The position numbers were made by a program, and so were the translations under genes. Below the pieces are notes generated by a model. The model was not told the origin of the DNA. It was given only the letters and a program-made list of their open reading frames with translations, and searched no databases. 64,000 nt of DNA from Ciceribacter thiooxidans. Lineage in GTDB: Bacteria; Pseudomonadota; Alphaproteobacteria; Rhizobiales; Rhizobiaceae. The DNA is taken from contig NZ_CP059897.1 in the NCBI RefSeq assembly GCF_014126615.1, forward strand, positions 868,001-932,000, given 5' to 3'. Shown in pieces: positions 52,790 through 62,042 of this stretch (within the stretch, counting starts at the first letter, position 1; each line of letters starts with the position of its first letter).

Positions 52790-53614
52790 ATGAAACTTTT
52801 CGCCAAGCTTTGTAGTATTGCCGCCGTCGCGGCATCGCTTCTTGCGACATCTGCCTCGGCGGGCACGATCGACGACATCCGTTCGCGCGGCGTGCTCAGG
52901 ATACCGGCGATCCTCAACGAAGTGCCCTACTTCAACAAGGACCCGCGCACAGGCGAGTGGCAGGGCTTCGTCATCGACATGGCGAACGACATCGCCAAGA
53001 CGCTGGACGTGAAGCTCGAAGTCGTGGAGTCGAGCTGGTCGAACGCAATCCTGGACGTGCAGAGCGGCAAGGTGGATATGGCGTTTGCCGTGACCGCGAC
53101 GCCGGTCCGCGCCATGTCGGTCTCCTTCTCCGATCCGACCTACTATAACAGTTTCGTCCTCGTCTCGGCCAACGACGAGCTCGCCGGCAAGTCGTGGAAC
53201 GAGCTGAACGACCCGAAATACACCTTCGCCGTCGACCTCGGCTCCGCCCAGGACCTGATGGCCACCCAGTATCTTCCGAAGGCGAACATCCTGCGCTTCA
53301 AGACCCGCGATGAAGCGATCGTCGCCGTGACGACGGGCAAGGCTGAGGGCCTGGTGAACACGATGCTGAACGGGCTCGTTATCGCCAAGAAGGCGCCCGC
53401 GGTGGGCAACGTCAAGGTACCGACGCCCGTCCTTTCCACCCCGTCCGTCATCGCGCTCAATTACGGTGCCGACGAAACGTTCAAGAGCTTCGTCTCGGCC
53501 TGGGCGGAATACAATCGCCGCATTGGCAACAACCAGACCTGGATCCTGAACAGCCTGAAGCCCTTCGGCGTCGAGCTGACCGACATGCCTCCGGGCTTCG
53601 GCTTCGGCGGTTGA
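52790..53614 (+). CDS. Amino-acid ABC transporter substrate-binding protein
   Basis: 274 residues. A signal peptide (about 1-24, ATSASAG) and a type-II binding fold (IDDIRSRGVLRIPA, MAFAVTATPVRAMSVSFSDPTYYNSF). It has no lipobox, so it should be periplasmic. It is the likely partner of the ATPase and permease encoded at 44046-45500, about 7 kb away on the other strand. GGGAG upstream; a strong terminator follows. Confidence 0.88.
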   Translation: MKLFAKLCSIAAVAASLLATSASAGTIDDIRSRGVLRIPAILNEVPYFNKDPRTGEWQGFVIDMANDIAKTLDVKLEVVESSWSNAILDVQSGKVDMAFAVTATPVRAMSVSFSDPTYYNSFVLVSANDELAGKSWNELNDPKYTFAVDLGSAQDLMATQYLPKANILRFKTRDEAIVAVTTGKAEGLVNTMLNGLVIAKKAPAVGNVKVPTPVLSTPSVIALNYGADETFKSFVSAWAEYNRRIGNNQTWILNSLKPFGVELTDMPPGFGFGG

Positions 53615-53641
53615 TCCTCCGCAGTCAAACGAACAGTACAC

Positions 53642-53676
53642 GCCGGCGAGCATGAAAGTGCTCGCCGGCTTTCGTT
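53642..53676 (+). terminator. Rho-independent terminator after the binding-protein gene
   Basis: GCCGGCGAGCA (53642-53652) and TGCTCGCCGGC (53659-53669) form a perfect 11-base stem with a 6-base loop, followed by TTTCGTT. Confidence 0.85.
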
Positions 53677-53702
53677 CGACATGGACTTTCCGGGCGCGAT
53701 CT

Positions 53703-53727
53703 TTTACATCGGAAATCGTGATATAGA
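53703..53727. promoter_or_regulatory. Degenerate inverted repeat before the regulator gene
   Basis: The right half TGATATAGA (53719-53727) is identical to that of the repeat at 54761-54785. The left half TTTACATCG (53703-53711) matches TCTATATCA at 6 of 9 positions with the same 7-base spacer. Probable operator for the regulator at 53750 (autoregulation); inferred. Confidence 0.55.
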
Positions 53728-53749
53728 CCCGGTTTGTCTGGATGAACGC

Positions 53750-54679
53750 ATGACACCCAATTTTCTCCTGATCGATGCGGAGAAGGAATTCGACGTGCTG
53801 AAGGCGGCAGCCTCGCTCGTGCGGGTCCAGATCCTGAAGCTCCTGCACGAGGCGAACGGCCTTAATGTCAACGAGATCGCCGAGAGGCTGGAGCTCCCGC
53901 AATCGACGGTGTCGACAAGCGTGGCGCTGCTCGAGGAGGCGGGCCTTTTGCGGACCGAAGCACGCAAGGGACGCAAGGGTAGTCAGAAGGTGTGTTTCGC
54001 CACCTGCGACGAGCTGATCGTATCTTTTCACAAGGCGGAGAAGGCGAGCGAAAGCAAAGATATAACCGTCGCGATGCCGCTCGGTCTCTATACCCAGAGT
54101 TCGGTCACGGGCCCGTGCGGCATCTGCTCGCCGGAAGGCATCATCGGGCTTCTCGACGTGCCGGAGACCTTCATGGATCCCGACCGCATGAAGGCGGCGC
54201 TCCTCTGGTTCACCTCCGGCTACGTGGAATACCAGTTTCCCAACAATGCCAAGATCCAGGGCCGCGCCGTCCGCGAGATGTCCTTTGCCATGGAGGTGAG
54301 CTCGGAAGTTCCCGGCACGCACAGCAACTGGCCCTCCGACATCACGCTCAGCGTCAACGGCATCGAGATCGGCGTCTGGACCTCGCCTGGCGATTTCGGC
54401 GACAAGCGCGGCACCTACACGCCCGACTGGTGGAAGCTTTCCGGCTCGCAGTACGGCATGCTGAAGACGTGGCGGATCACCAATGACGGAACCTTCGTCG
54501 ACGGCACGAAGATCTCCGATATCGCTCTGAAAGATCTTGATCTCTCGGCCCATCGCTCGATCCGTCTGAGGATCGAGGTGAAGGCTGACGCCAAGCATCC
54601 CGGCGGTCTGAACATCTTCGGCCGTGGTTTCGGCAATTACGATCAGGACATCGTGCTCAGATTGCGCGTCGCCGACTGA
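53750..54679 (+). CDS. ArsR-type HTH regulator with a C-terminal ligand domain
   Basis: 309 residues. Residues about 10-85 are a winged helix (SLVRVQILKLLHE, NVNEIAERLELPQSTVSTSVALLEEAGLL). Residues about 105-309 form a long beta-rich domain with many Trp, Gly and Asp residues (DITLSVNGIEIGVW, TYTPDWWKLSG, GGLNIFGRGFG), which may bind a sugar. It lies just before the arabinofuranosidase gene and shares an inverted repeat with it, so it is the probable local regulator. The C-terminal assignment is inference. Confidence 0.8.
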   Translation: MTPNFLLIDAEKEFDVLKAAASLVRVQILKLLHEANGLNVNEIAERLELPQSTVSTSVALLEEAGLLRTEARKGRKGSQKVCFATCDELIVSFHKAEKASESKDITVAMPLGLYTQSSVTGPCGICSPEGIIGLLDVPETFMDPDRMKAALLWFTSGYVEYQFPNNAKIQGRAVREMSFAMEVSSEVPGTHSNWPSDITLSVNGIEIGVWTSPGDFGDKRGTYTPDWWKLSGSQYGMLKTWRITNDGTFVDGTKISDIALKDLDLSAHRSIRLRIEVKADAKHPGGLNIFGRGFGNYDQDIVLRLRVAD

Positions 54680-54760
54680 CACGATGACCCGGCTGGCAAA
54701 AGTGTGATTTTTCCGGTTGACAGCTTCAATCACTCCCTGCATGAATATTAAAAAATACGG

Positions 54761-54785
54761 TCTATATCAAAAATAGTGATATAGA
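54761..54785. promoter_or_regulatory. Perfect inverted repeat before the arabinofuranosidase gene
   Basis: TCTATATCA (54761-54769) and TGATATAGA (54777-54785) are exact inverse halves with a 7-base spacer. It ends 21 bases before the glycosidase start, overlapping where a promoter or leader would be. A related copy lies before the regulator gene. Confidence 0.75.
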
Positions 54786-54806
54786 AAATCATGCGGGAGG
54801 AAGCCT

Positions 54807-56318
54807 ATGAAAGTGCGCGTCTCCGTCCATCGTGACTTCCGGATCGGCCCGATCGACGACCGGCTCTATTCCGCCTTCATCGAACACATGGGCCGTGCCA
54901 TCTACGGCGGCATCTACGAGCCCGGGCACCCGCAGGCAGACGAAAACGGCTTTCGCAAGGACGTGCTGAAATTCGTTCAGGATCTGAAGATTCCCGCGAT
55001 CCGCTATCCGGGCGGTAACTTCGTTTCCGCCTACCGATGGGAAGACGGCATCGGCCCGCGCGACCAGCGACCGGTACGCCTCGACCTTGCCTGGCGGTCG
55101 AAGGAAACGAACCAGGTCGGCATCAATGAGTTCGCCGAATGGGCGAAGATGGCCGGCATAGAGATGATGCTTGCCGTCAATCTCGGCTCCCGCGGCCTCG
55201 ATGACGCGCGAAACTTCCTCGAATACGTGAACTTCCCGGGCGGGACGACGCTGAGCGACCTTCGTCGTAGCCACGGCGCGACCGCGCCGCACGGTGTCAG
55301 GATGTGGTGCCTCGGCAACGAAATGGACGGACCCTGGCAGATCGGCCACAAGACCGCCGTCGAATACGGCCGGCTCGCCAACGAGACGGCCAAAGCCTTC
55401 AAGGCCTTCGACGCGACCATCGAGACGGTGGTCTGCGGCAGCTCCAACGACCGCATGCCGACCTACCCCGAATGGGAGCGCGAGGTGCTGGAGGAATGCT
55501 ACGAGAACGTCGAATACATCTCGCTGCACAAATACTTCGGCAATAACAGCGGCGACACGCTGAATTATTTCGGCAAGATCGAGGAGACCGGCCGCTACAT
55601 CGGGACGATCGCCGGTGTCATCGACTACGTGAAGGCGAAGAAGCGCGCGAAGAACGATGTGCGGATCTGCTTCGACGAATGGAACGTCTGGTATCACATC
55701 CGCGAGGAGGACGGCCGGCGGATCAAGGGCTGGGACTGGCCGGAGGCGCCGGCTCTGCTCGAGGAGACCTACAATTTCGAGGACGCACTCTTCGTTGCCG
55801 GCTTGCTCAACGAGTTCATCCGCCGGTCCGACCGGGTGCGGATCGCCTGCATCGCCCAGCTCGTCAACGTGATCGCGCCGATCCGCGCCGAAAAGAACGG
55901 CCCCGCCTGGCGCCAGACGATCTACTACCCTTACCAGTTCGCCTCGCTCTATGGACGGGGCACTGCGCTGAACGTGGCGGTCGACTGCCCGACCTACGAC
56001 TGCCGTGCCGCCGACGACGTGAAGTACCTCGACGTGGCGGGTGTCCACGACGAGGAGGAGGGGATCGTCACTCTCTTCATCCTGAACAGGCATCTGAGCG
56101 ACGCCGCAGAGCTCGACCTCGGCCTCACCGGTTTTGCCGCGCCGGAGCTTCTCCTGCATCTCACCATGGCGGGTCATGACCTGCGCACGGGCAACGGGCC
56201 GGACCACCCGGATCGCGTCGCACCGGTTCCGGGTTCCGGCGTCGGCGTCGAGGACGGGGCGCTGAAGGGCTCGCTGCCGGCGCTCTCCTACCACGTTCTC
56301 CGCCTGAAGGTCCGGTGA
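54807..56318 (+). CDS. GH51 alpha-L-arabinofuranosidase
   Basis: 503 residues, normal for GH51. It removes L-arabinofuranosyl groups from plant arabinan or arabinoxylan oligosaccharides. The acid/base is Glu172 in CLGNEMDG and the nucleophile Glu291 in CFDEWNVWY. No signal peptide, so it acts in the cytoplasm on imported oligosaccharides. GGGAGGAAG upstream; the next gene starts 8 bases after it. Confidence 0.93.
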   Translation: MKVRVSVHRDFRIGPIDDRLYSAFIEHMGRAIYGGIYEPGHPQADENGFRKDVLKFVQDLKIPAIRYPGGNFVSAYRWEDGIGPRDQRPVRLDLAWRSKETNQVGINEFAEWAKMAGIEMMLAVNLGSRGLDDARNFLEYVNFPGGTTLSDLRRSHGATAPHGVRMWCLGNEMDGPWQIGHKTAVEYGRLANETAKAFKAFDATIETVVCGSSNDRMPTYPEWEREVLEECYENVEYISLHKYFGNNSGDTLNYFGKIEETGRYIGTIAGVIDYVKAKKRAKNDVRICFDEWNVWYHIREEDGRRIKGWDWPEAPALLEETYNFEDALFVAGLLNEFIRRSDRVRIACIAQLVNVIAPIRAEKNGPAWRQTIYYPYQFASLYGRGTALNVAVDCPTYDCRAADDVKYLDVAGVHDEEEGIVTLFILNRHLSDAAELDLGLTGFAAPELLLHLTMAGHDLRTGNGPDHPDRVAPVPGSGVGVEDGALKGSLPALSYHVLRLKVR

Positions 56319-56325
56319 GGGCGGG

Positions 56326-57396
56326 ATGGGTGTCCGTCTCGCAAACGTCGCCAAGTCCTTCGCATCGTTCCGCGCCATACGGGACGTCTCGATGGACATC
56401 CCGACGGGAAGCTTCGCGGTCTTCGTCGGTCCGTCCGGCTGCGGAAAGTCGACGCTGCTGCGCATGATCGCCGGGCTCGAGGAGACGAGCGGCGGGCAGA
56501 TCTTCATCGACGGCCGCGAGGTGACCGCCGTCGAGCCGGCCGATCGCGGCGTTGCCATGGTGTTTCAGAACTACGCCCTCTATCCGCATCTGACGGTCTT
56601 CGAGAACATGGCTTTCAGCCTGAGACTCGCGCGCCGGCCGAAGGCGGAAGTCGCCGAGCGTGTTGGCGAGGCAGCCCGCATCCTGCAACTCGAGGAGCAC
56701 CTCGAAAAGAAACCGTCGCAGCTTTCCGGCGGGCAGAGGCAGCGCGTCGCCATCGGCCGCGCCATCGTGCGGCAGCCGAAGGTCTTCCTGTTCGACGAAC
56801 CGCTGTCCAACCTCGACGCCGAACTGCGCGTGCAGATGCGCCTCGAACTCACACGTCTTCACCGCAAGCTCGGCGCGACGATGATCTACGTCACCCATGA
56901 TCAGGTGGAAGCGATGACGCTTGCCGACCGGATCTTCGTGCTGAAGGCCGGCGTGCTCCAGCAGGCGGGCGCCCCGCTCGAACTCTATGACGAGCCGGAG
57001 AACCGTTTCGTCGCGGGCTTCATCGGCTCGCCCTCGATGAACTTCCTGCCCGCGACCGTGGTCGGCCGGGCGCCTGAGGGCGCCGTCGTTGCCGTCGAGG
57101 GGAGCGAGCACCGGTTCGTCGCGCGTATGGCAAAGCCATTGCCGGAGGGTCATGCCGTCGAGATCGGCATACGGCCGGAACACCTGGCGATCGGCGAGGG
57201 CGGGCTGCCCGTCACCGTCGAGGTGGCCGAGGAGCTCGGCGACATCTCCTATCTCTACACGCGCACGGCGAGCGGGCGGGAGCTCATCGTCCAGCGGCAG
57301 GGATCGCGCGAGCGCCTGGACGGCAGGGCGGTCGCCGTTTCGGCGGCAGCGCAGAACGTGCTGGTCTTCGACAAGGAAGGGAAAAGATTGCGCTAG
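56326..57396 (+). CDS. Sugar ABC transporter ATP-binding protein (UgpC/MsmK type)
   Basis: 356 residues. Walker A GPSGCGKST, Q-loop MVFQNYALYPHLTV, signature LSGGQRQRVAIGRA, Walker B VFLFDEPLSNLD, then a C-terminal TOBE regulatory domain. Drives uptake of the oligosaccharide used by the upstream arabinofuranosidase, with the binding protein and permeases that follow. Confidence 0.93.
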   Translation: MGVRLANVAKSFASFRAIRDVSMDIPTGSFAVFVGPSGCGKSTLLRMIAGLEETSGGQIFIDGREVTAVEPADRGVAMVFQNYALYPHLTVFENMAFSLRLARRPKAEVAERVGEAARILQLEEHLEKKPSQLSGGQRQRVAIGRAIVRQPKVFLFDEPLSNLDAELRVQMRLELTRLHRKLGATMIYVTHDQVEAMTLADRIFVLKAGVLQQAGAPLELYDEPENRFVAGFIGSPSMNFLPATVVGRAPEGAVVAVEGSEHRFVARMAKPLPEGHAVEIGIRPEHLAIGEGGLPVTVEVAEELGDISYLYTRTASGRELIVQRQGSRERLDGRAVAVSAAAQNVLVFDKEGKRLR

Positions 57397-57475
57397 GCGC
57401 AGGGAGGCGCCTTTCGCATTTCGCGAGATCATCCCGAGCGCGGGATGACGGCGACTAAAACCGGGAGGAATGACG

Positions 57476-58750
57476 ATGCGACTGTTCAAGACATTGCTGC
57501 TGGGTACCGCACTGACCCTGGGCGCCATGCCGGCGCTCGCAAAGGAAACCGTCATCTGGTGGGATTTCCTGTCGGGCGGCGACGGTGTCCGCATGAAGGC
57601 GCTGATCGACGGCTTCAACAAGGAACATCCCGACATTCAGATCCAGGGCACGACGCTCGAATGGGGCGTGCCCTTCTATACCAAGGTGAGAACCGCCTCC
57701 GCCGTCGGGGAAGGCCCCGACGTCATGACCTATCATCTGTCGCGCGCGCCGCTTGGCCTCGAGGAAAACGTTCTCAGCGAAATCACCAACGAGGACCTCG
57801 CGACAGCCGAGCTGAAAAGAAGCGACTTCTTCGAGGCACCGATCGACGCGGCGACGAAGGACGGCAAGCTCTACGCCGTGCCCTTCGATATCCACGCGCT
57901 GATCCTCTACTACAATGCCGATCTGCTCGAAGGCTCGCCCTACCTCGACGCCAATGGCAAGCTGACGGGCATCAACTCGATCGAGGACTTCGATGCAGCG
58001 CTCGCATGGGCGAAGGAGAAAGGGGTCGAGACGCCCGTCACCTACCAGACTGGCGGCGAAGGCGGGGTCTGGCGCGTCTTCTACACGCTTCTTTCCCAGC
58101 AGGGCGGTGAGTTCGTGACGAACGGCGAAGTGCTTTCCGGCGACAATGCCGAAAAGGCTGCCAAAGCGATCGACATCATGTCGAAGTGGCGGGAGAACGG
58201 CTGGGCGCCTGAACAGGCGGAATACGAGGCCTCCGTCGCGCTGTTTTCCGCCGGCAAGTCCGCCTTCCAGCTGAACGGCGTATGGGAGGTTCCGACCTTC
58301 AAGGATCTCGAAAAGAGCGGCAAGCTCGGCTTCAAGTGGGGTGCGGTCGAGGTGCCGGCCCTCTTGGGCAAGCGCGCGACCTGGGCCGATTCCCACGCGT
58401 TTGCGATCCCGAACGAGGGCGACAAGACGATCTCCGGGGAGAAGCGCGCAGCCGTGATGACGGTAATCGGCTGGATGGAAAAGCATGCGATCGGCTGGGC
58501 CGATGCCGGTCACATCCCAGCCTACAAGGCGGTGACGACGAGCGACGAATACAAGGCGATGGAGCCGAACGCCACCTATGCTTCGCTGGCGGAAGCGGCG
58601 GTCTTCGATCCCAAGACGACGATCACGGGCGTCGCATCGCCGGCCTATGACGCGGCGCTCAACATCATCGCCCCGGCGATCCAGGGCTATATGAGCGGTG
58701 CCGACGCCGTGGAGCAGATCAAGGCGGACCTGCAGGACAAGCTGCAGTGA
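57476..58750 (+). CDS. Sugar ABC transporter substrate-binding protein
   Basis: 424 residues. Signal peptide (about 1-22, ALTLGAMPALA) and a type-I sugar-binding fold (VIWWDFLSGGDG, FNKEHPDIQI, IHALILYYNADLL). ATG 57476 is chosen over 57470 because GGGAGG is 7 bases upstream. A terminator-like hairpin follows, which could keep downstream permease levels lower. Confidence 0.9.
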   Translation: MRLFKTLLLGTALTLGAMPALAKETVIWWDFLSGGDGVRMKALIDGFNKEHPDIQIQGTTLEWGVPFYTKVRTASAVGEGPDVMTYHLSRAPLGLEENVLSEITNEDLATAELKRSDFFEAPIDAATKDGKLYAVPFDIHALILYYNADLLEGSPYLDANGKLTGINSIEDFDAALAWAKEKGVETPVTYQTGGEGGVWRVFYTLLSQQGGEFVTNGEVLSGDNAEKAAKAIDIMSKWRENGWAPEQAEYEASVALFSAGKSAFQLNGVWEVPTFKDLEKSGKLGFKWGAVEVPALLGKRATWADSHAFAIPNEGDKTISGEKRAAVMTVIGWMEKHAIGWADAGHIPAYKAVTTSDEYKAMEPNATYASLAEAAVFDPKTTITGVASPAYDAALNIIAPAIQGYMSGADAVEQIKADLQDKLQ

Positions 58751-58755
58751 TCCCG

Positions 58756-58796
58756 GCCGCCCTCCGGAGTTCCCCTCGCCGGAGGGCGGCTTGTTT
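58756..58796 (+). terminator. Hairpin between binding protein and permease genes
   Basis: GCCGCCCTCCGG (58756-58767) and CCGGAGGGCGGC (58779-58790) form a perfect 12-base stem, followed by TTGTTTT. Likely a partial terminator or mRNA-stabilising end for the binding-protein message. Confidence 0.8.
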
Positions 58797-58820
58797 TCCG
58801 CACGTATCGGAGGCCCAGCC

Positions 58821-59705
58821 ATGGCGATGATCGAGAATCGGAAAAAGAAGTCGCTGATCGCGCTGACGATGGTGGCGCCGTTCATCGTGGTCTTCTCGAC
58901 TTTCTTTCTCTACCCGATGATCGAGATGATCCGGATGAGTTTCACCGATGCGCCGCTCGTCGGAGAGGGGAACTGGGTCGGGGTGGACAACTACATCCGC
59001 CTTATCGGCGACCGTCTCTTCGTCACCTCCTTGAAGAACAACGGCTATTTCGTGCTTCTGACAGTCGTGCCGACGACGGTGATTGCACTCCTGATCGCGC
59101 TTGCGGTCAGTCGCCTCAAGGGCGTGGCGCAGACGCTGGCGCTCAGTCTCTTCTTCCTGCCGTACGTGCTCCCGGTGTCGGTGGTGACGGAAATCTGGGC
59201 CTGGATGCTGGACCTCCAGTTCGGTATCCTGCAGCCGCTGATCGCGCTCGTCTCCGGCAAGCCCGTCGCGGTCTTCAAGAACCCTTACTGGGTAATGCCG
59301 ATGGTTGCCCTCGTCACGATCTGGTGGACGAATGGCTTCAACGTCCTGCTCTTCATCGCCGGGCTCCGCAACATCCCCCAGGAACTCTACGAGGCGGCCG
59401 CGCTCGACGGCGCGACACGTTTTCAGCGGTTCCGGCGGGTAACCTGGCCGCTGCTCTGGCCGGTCACGGCGCTTGTGCTCACGCTCCAGCTCATCCTGCA
59501 GCTCAAGATCTTCGACCAGATCTACCTCCTAAGCGGCGGCGGGCCGTTCAACTCCTCCTATGTTCTCCTGCTGAAGGTCTACCGTGAGGCGTTCCAGATG
59601 AACCACGGAGGCTATGCCTCGGCGGTCGCGACCGTGCTCTTCATGCTGATCGCCGTCGTTTCCGTTCTGCAATACCAGCTTCTGCGCATTCGGAGGGGAG
59701 CATGA
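58821..59705 (+). CDS. Sugar ABC transporter permease (MalF/UgpA type)
   Basis: 294 residues with six hydrophobic helices and the EAA loop (NIPQELYEAAALDGATRFQRFRRVTWPLL, about 190-218). ATG 58821 follows CGGAGG. Overlaps the next gene by 4 bases. Confidence 0.92.
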   Translation: MAMIENRKKKSLIALTMVAPFIVVFSTFFLYPMIEMIRMSFTDAPLVGEGNWVGVDNYIRLIGDRLFVTSLKNNGYFVLLTVVPTTVIALLIALAVSRLKGVAQTLALSLFFLPYVLPVSVVTEIWAWMLDLQFGILQPLIALVSGKPVAVFKNPYWVMPMVALVTIWWTNGFNVLLFIAGLRNIPQELYEAAALDGATRFQRFRRVTWPLLWPVTALVLTLQLILQLKIFDQIYLLSGGGPFNSSYVLLLKVYREAFQMNHGGYASAVATVLFMLIAVVSVLQYQLLRIRRGA

Positions 59706-60529
59706 GTGCCGCCAGACGTCTCGAAAACCTCGTCCTGACGATCTTCACCTTCTCCGCCGCGCTCGTCTGGATCTTTCCGCTCTACTGGAGCTTCGTGACC
59801 TCGCTGCGCTCGGAGGAAAACGTCGTCGGCAATGCCTCCCTCCTTCCGGACGAGTTCCGGCTGTCGGCCTATGTCGACGCCATCTTCAATACCCGGTTGA
59901 TGGTCTGGTATTTCAACTCGGTCGGAACCGCAGTGATCGTCACGGTCACCGTCCTCGTCATCTCAATGCTCTGCGCCTACGCGCTGTCGCAGATCCGGTT
60001 TCCCGGACGCCGCCTGCTTTACGGCGTGGTCCTTGCAAGTTTCATGGTTCCGACGCAGGCGCTTCTCGTCAATCAGTTCATTCTGATGAACAACCTCAAC
60101 CTCATCAATACCTGGGCCGGGATCATCCTGCCGCAGCTCATCACGCCGATCGTCATCATCGTCTACAAGCAGTTCTTCGACAGTGTGCCGAAGGAGATGC
60201 GCGAGGCGGTGGTGCTCGACGGCGGCGGAGAATTCACCATTCTGTTTCGGATTTATCTGCCGCTCAACTGGGGCATCACCACCGCCATGGCAATCGTCAC
60301 ATTCATCACGGTGTGGAACGCCTTCCTCTGGCCTTTCCTCGTCGTCACATCCGAAGACATGATGACAATCCCCGTCGGCATCACCCAGGTGAACGACGCT
60401 TTCGGTGTCGCCTATGCCCGTCTGATGGCGGTAGCCATGCTCGCCGCACTGCCCGTCATTCTCGCCTATGTTCTCTTCCAGCGCCGGGTAACCGAGGCGA
60501 TCATGATCTCGTCCGGCGTCAAGGGCTGA
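59702..60529 (+). CDS. Sugar ABC transporter permease (MalG/UgpE type)
   Basis: 275 residues with six hydrophobic helices and the EAA loop (VPKEMREAVVLDGGGEFTILFRIYLPL, about 160-186). Second permease of the arabinoside transporter. A terminator hairpin follows at 60554. Confidence 0.92.
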   Translation: MSAARRLENLVLTIFTFSAALVWIFPLYWSFVTSLRSEENVVGNASLLPDEFRLSAYVDAIFNTRLMVWYFNSVGTAVIVTVTVLVISMLCAYALSQIRFPGRRLLYGVVLASFMVPTQALLVNQFILMNNLNLINTWAGIILPQLITPIVIIVYKQFFDSVPKEMREAVVLDGGGEFTILFRIYLPLNWGITTAMAIVTFITVWNAFLWPFLVVTSEDMMTIPVGITQVNDAFGVAYARLMAVAMLAALPVILAYVLFQRRVTEAIMISSGVKG

Positions 60530-60553
60530 GCTCGGCGCGCCGTATGGTTCCGC

Positions 60554-60579
60554 AAGAAGGCGGCGCTCGCCTTCTTTCC
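60554..60579 (+). terminator. Terminator after the sugar transporter operon
   Basis: AAGAAGGCG (60554-60562) pairs with CGCCTTCTT (60568-60576) around a 5-base loop, then TCC. The tail is short, so strength is uncertain, but it marks the probable end of the arabinoside operon. Confidence 0.65.
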
Positions 60580-60666
60580 TCACCAGCTTTTCCGGATGAA
60601 TCGGTATAGTCTGTCCGGGACATCGGAGCCCGCTCTCCGGCATGTTCCCCGACGACGAGGCTCGCC

Positions 60667-61956
60667 ATGTTCGATCTGATCATCCGCAACGCCAACCTGC
60701 CCGACGGCCGTTCCGGCTTCGACATCGGGCTTGCCGGCGGCAGGATCGCAGCGATCGAAAAACGCATCGACGCGACCGCCGGTGAGACGTTCGACGCAAC
60801 GGGACGCCTTGCCAGCCCGCCGTTCTGCGATCCGCATTTTCATATGGACGCGACGCTCTCGCTCGGCCTGCCGCGCATGAACGTCTCCGGCACGCTTCTC
60901 GAAGGCATCGCCCTTTGGGGCGAGCTGCGGCCGCGGCTGACGAAGGAGGCGCTGGTCGAACGGGCGCTGCGCTACTGCGACCTCGCCGTCACCCAGGGCC
61001 TTCTTTTCATCCGCAGCCACGTCGACACCTCCGACCCGCGGCTGATAACGGCCGAAGCGCTGATCGAGGTGAGGGAGCGGGTGAGACCCTATATCGAGCT
61101 GCAGCTCGTCGCCTTTCCGCAGGATGGATACTATCGCGCGGCCGAGGGAGAGAAATCACTCGAACGCGCCCTCGACATGGGCCTCGACATCGTCGGCGGC
61201 ATCCCGCATTTCGAGCGGACCATGGAGGATGGCCGGCGCTCGCTCGAGGCGCTCTGCCGGATCGCTGCCGAGCGCGACCTTCCCGTCGACATCCATTGCG
61301 ACGAGACGGACGATCCGATGTCGCGCCACATCGAGACGCTGGTGGCGGAGACCGTGCGCCACGGGCTGCAGGGACGTGTCGCTGGCTCGCATCTCACCTC
61401 AATGCACTCGATGGACAACTATTACGTCTCCAAGCTCATGCCGCTGATGGCAGAGGCCGAGATCAACGTCATCCCCAACCCGCTGATCAACATCATGCTG
61501 CAGGGTCGCCACGACACCTATCCGAAGCGCCGCGGCATGACGCGCGTACGCGAACTCATGGCGGCGGGCCTCAACGTCTCCTTCGGGCAGGACTGCATGA
61601 TGGACCCGTGGTATGCGATGGGCTCGGCCGACATGCTCGAGGTCGGCCACATGGCGATTCATGTGGCGCAGATGGGCGGCGTCGAGGACAAAAGGCGGAT
61701 CTACGAGGCACTGACCGTCAATTCGGCGAGGACCATGGGCCTCGACGGCTACGGGCTTTCGGTCGGCTGCAAGGCCGATCTCGTCGTGTTGCAGGCCGCG
61801 GATGTCGTGGAAGCCCTGCGGCTCAAGCCGACGCGGCTCCTCGTCGTCAAGGGCGGCAGAGTCGTTTCCCGCTCCGCCCCCCGTATTGGCGAACTCTTTC
61901 TCGAAGGCCGCCCGGCCAGCATCGATCCCGGTCGGGATTACGCTCCGCGCCTCTGA
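60667..61956 (+). CDS. Cytosine-deaminase-like amidohydrolase
   Basis: 429 residues. Metal site residues of the amidohydrolase superfamily: His57 and His59 in DPHFHMD, His in DIHCDETDD, His in GSHLTSMHS and Asp in FGQDCMMDP. This arrangement fits the CodA-like branch, which deaminates pyrimidines or related rings or hydrolyses cyclic amides. The actual substrate is unknown; the following isochorismatase-like gene suggests a two-step breakdown of an N-containing ring or carbamate. Confidence 0.85.
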   Translation: MFDLIIRNANLPDGRSGFDIGLAGGRIAAIEKRIDATAGETFDATGRLASPPFCDPHFHMDATLSLGLPRMNVSGTLLEGIALWGELRPRLTKEALVERALRYCDLAVTQGLLFIRSHVDTSDPRLITAEALIEVRERVRPYIELQLVAFPQDGYYRAAEGEKSLERALDMGLDIVGGIPHFERTMEDGRRSLEALCRIAAERDLPVDIHCDETDDPMSRHIETLVAETVRHGLQGRVAGSHLTSMHSMDNYYVSKLMPLMAEAEINVIPNPLINIMLQGRHDTYPKRRGMTRVRELMAAGLNVSFGQDCMMDPWYAMGSADMLEVGHMAIHVAQMGGVEDKRRIYEALTVNSARTMGLDGYGLSVGCKADLVVLQAADVVEALRLKPTRLLVVKGGRVVSRSAPRIGELFLEGRPASIDPGRDYAPRL

Positions 61957-62042
61957 ACGGCCGAACTCGCGCCTGCGTGCCGGAGGAGGGAACAGGAGGG
62001 GCCGTGAGCCGGTTCGAGTGGGCATCAAGAGAGGATTGCCTG

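Noticed and set aside
52724..54742. Minus-strand frame of 672 residues opposite the binding-protein and regulator genes
   Set aside because: It is antisense to two well-supported genes and crosses a clear terminator; no domain is recognisable.
54789..56558. Minus-strand frame of 589 residues opposite the arabinofuranosidase
   Set aside because: Shadow of the GH51 gene; no motif and no ribosome site.
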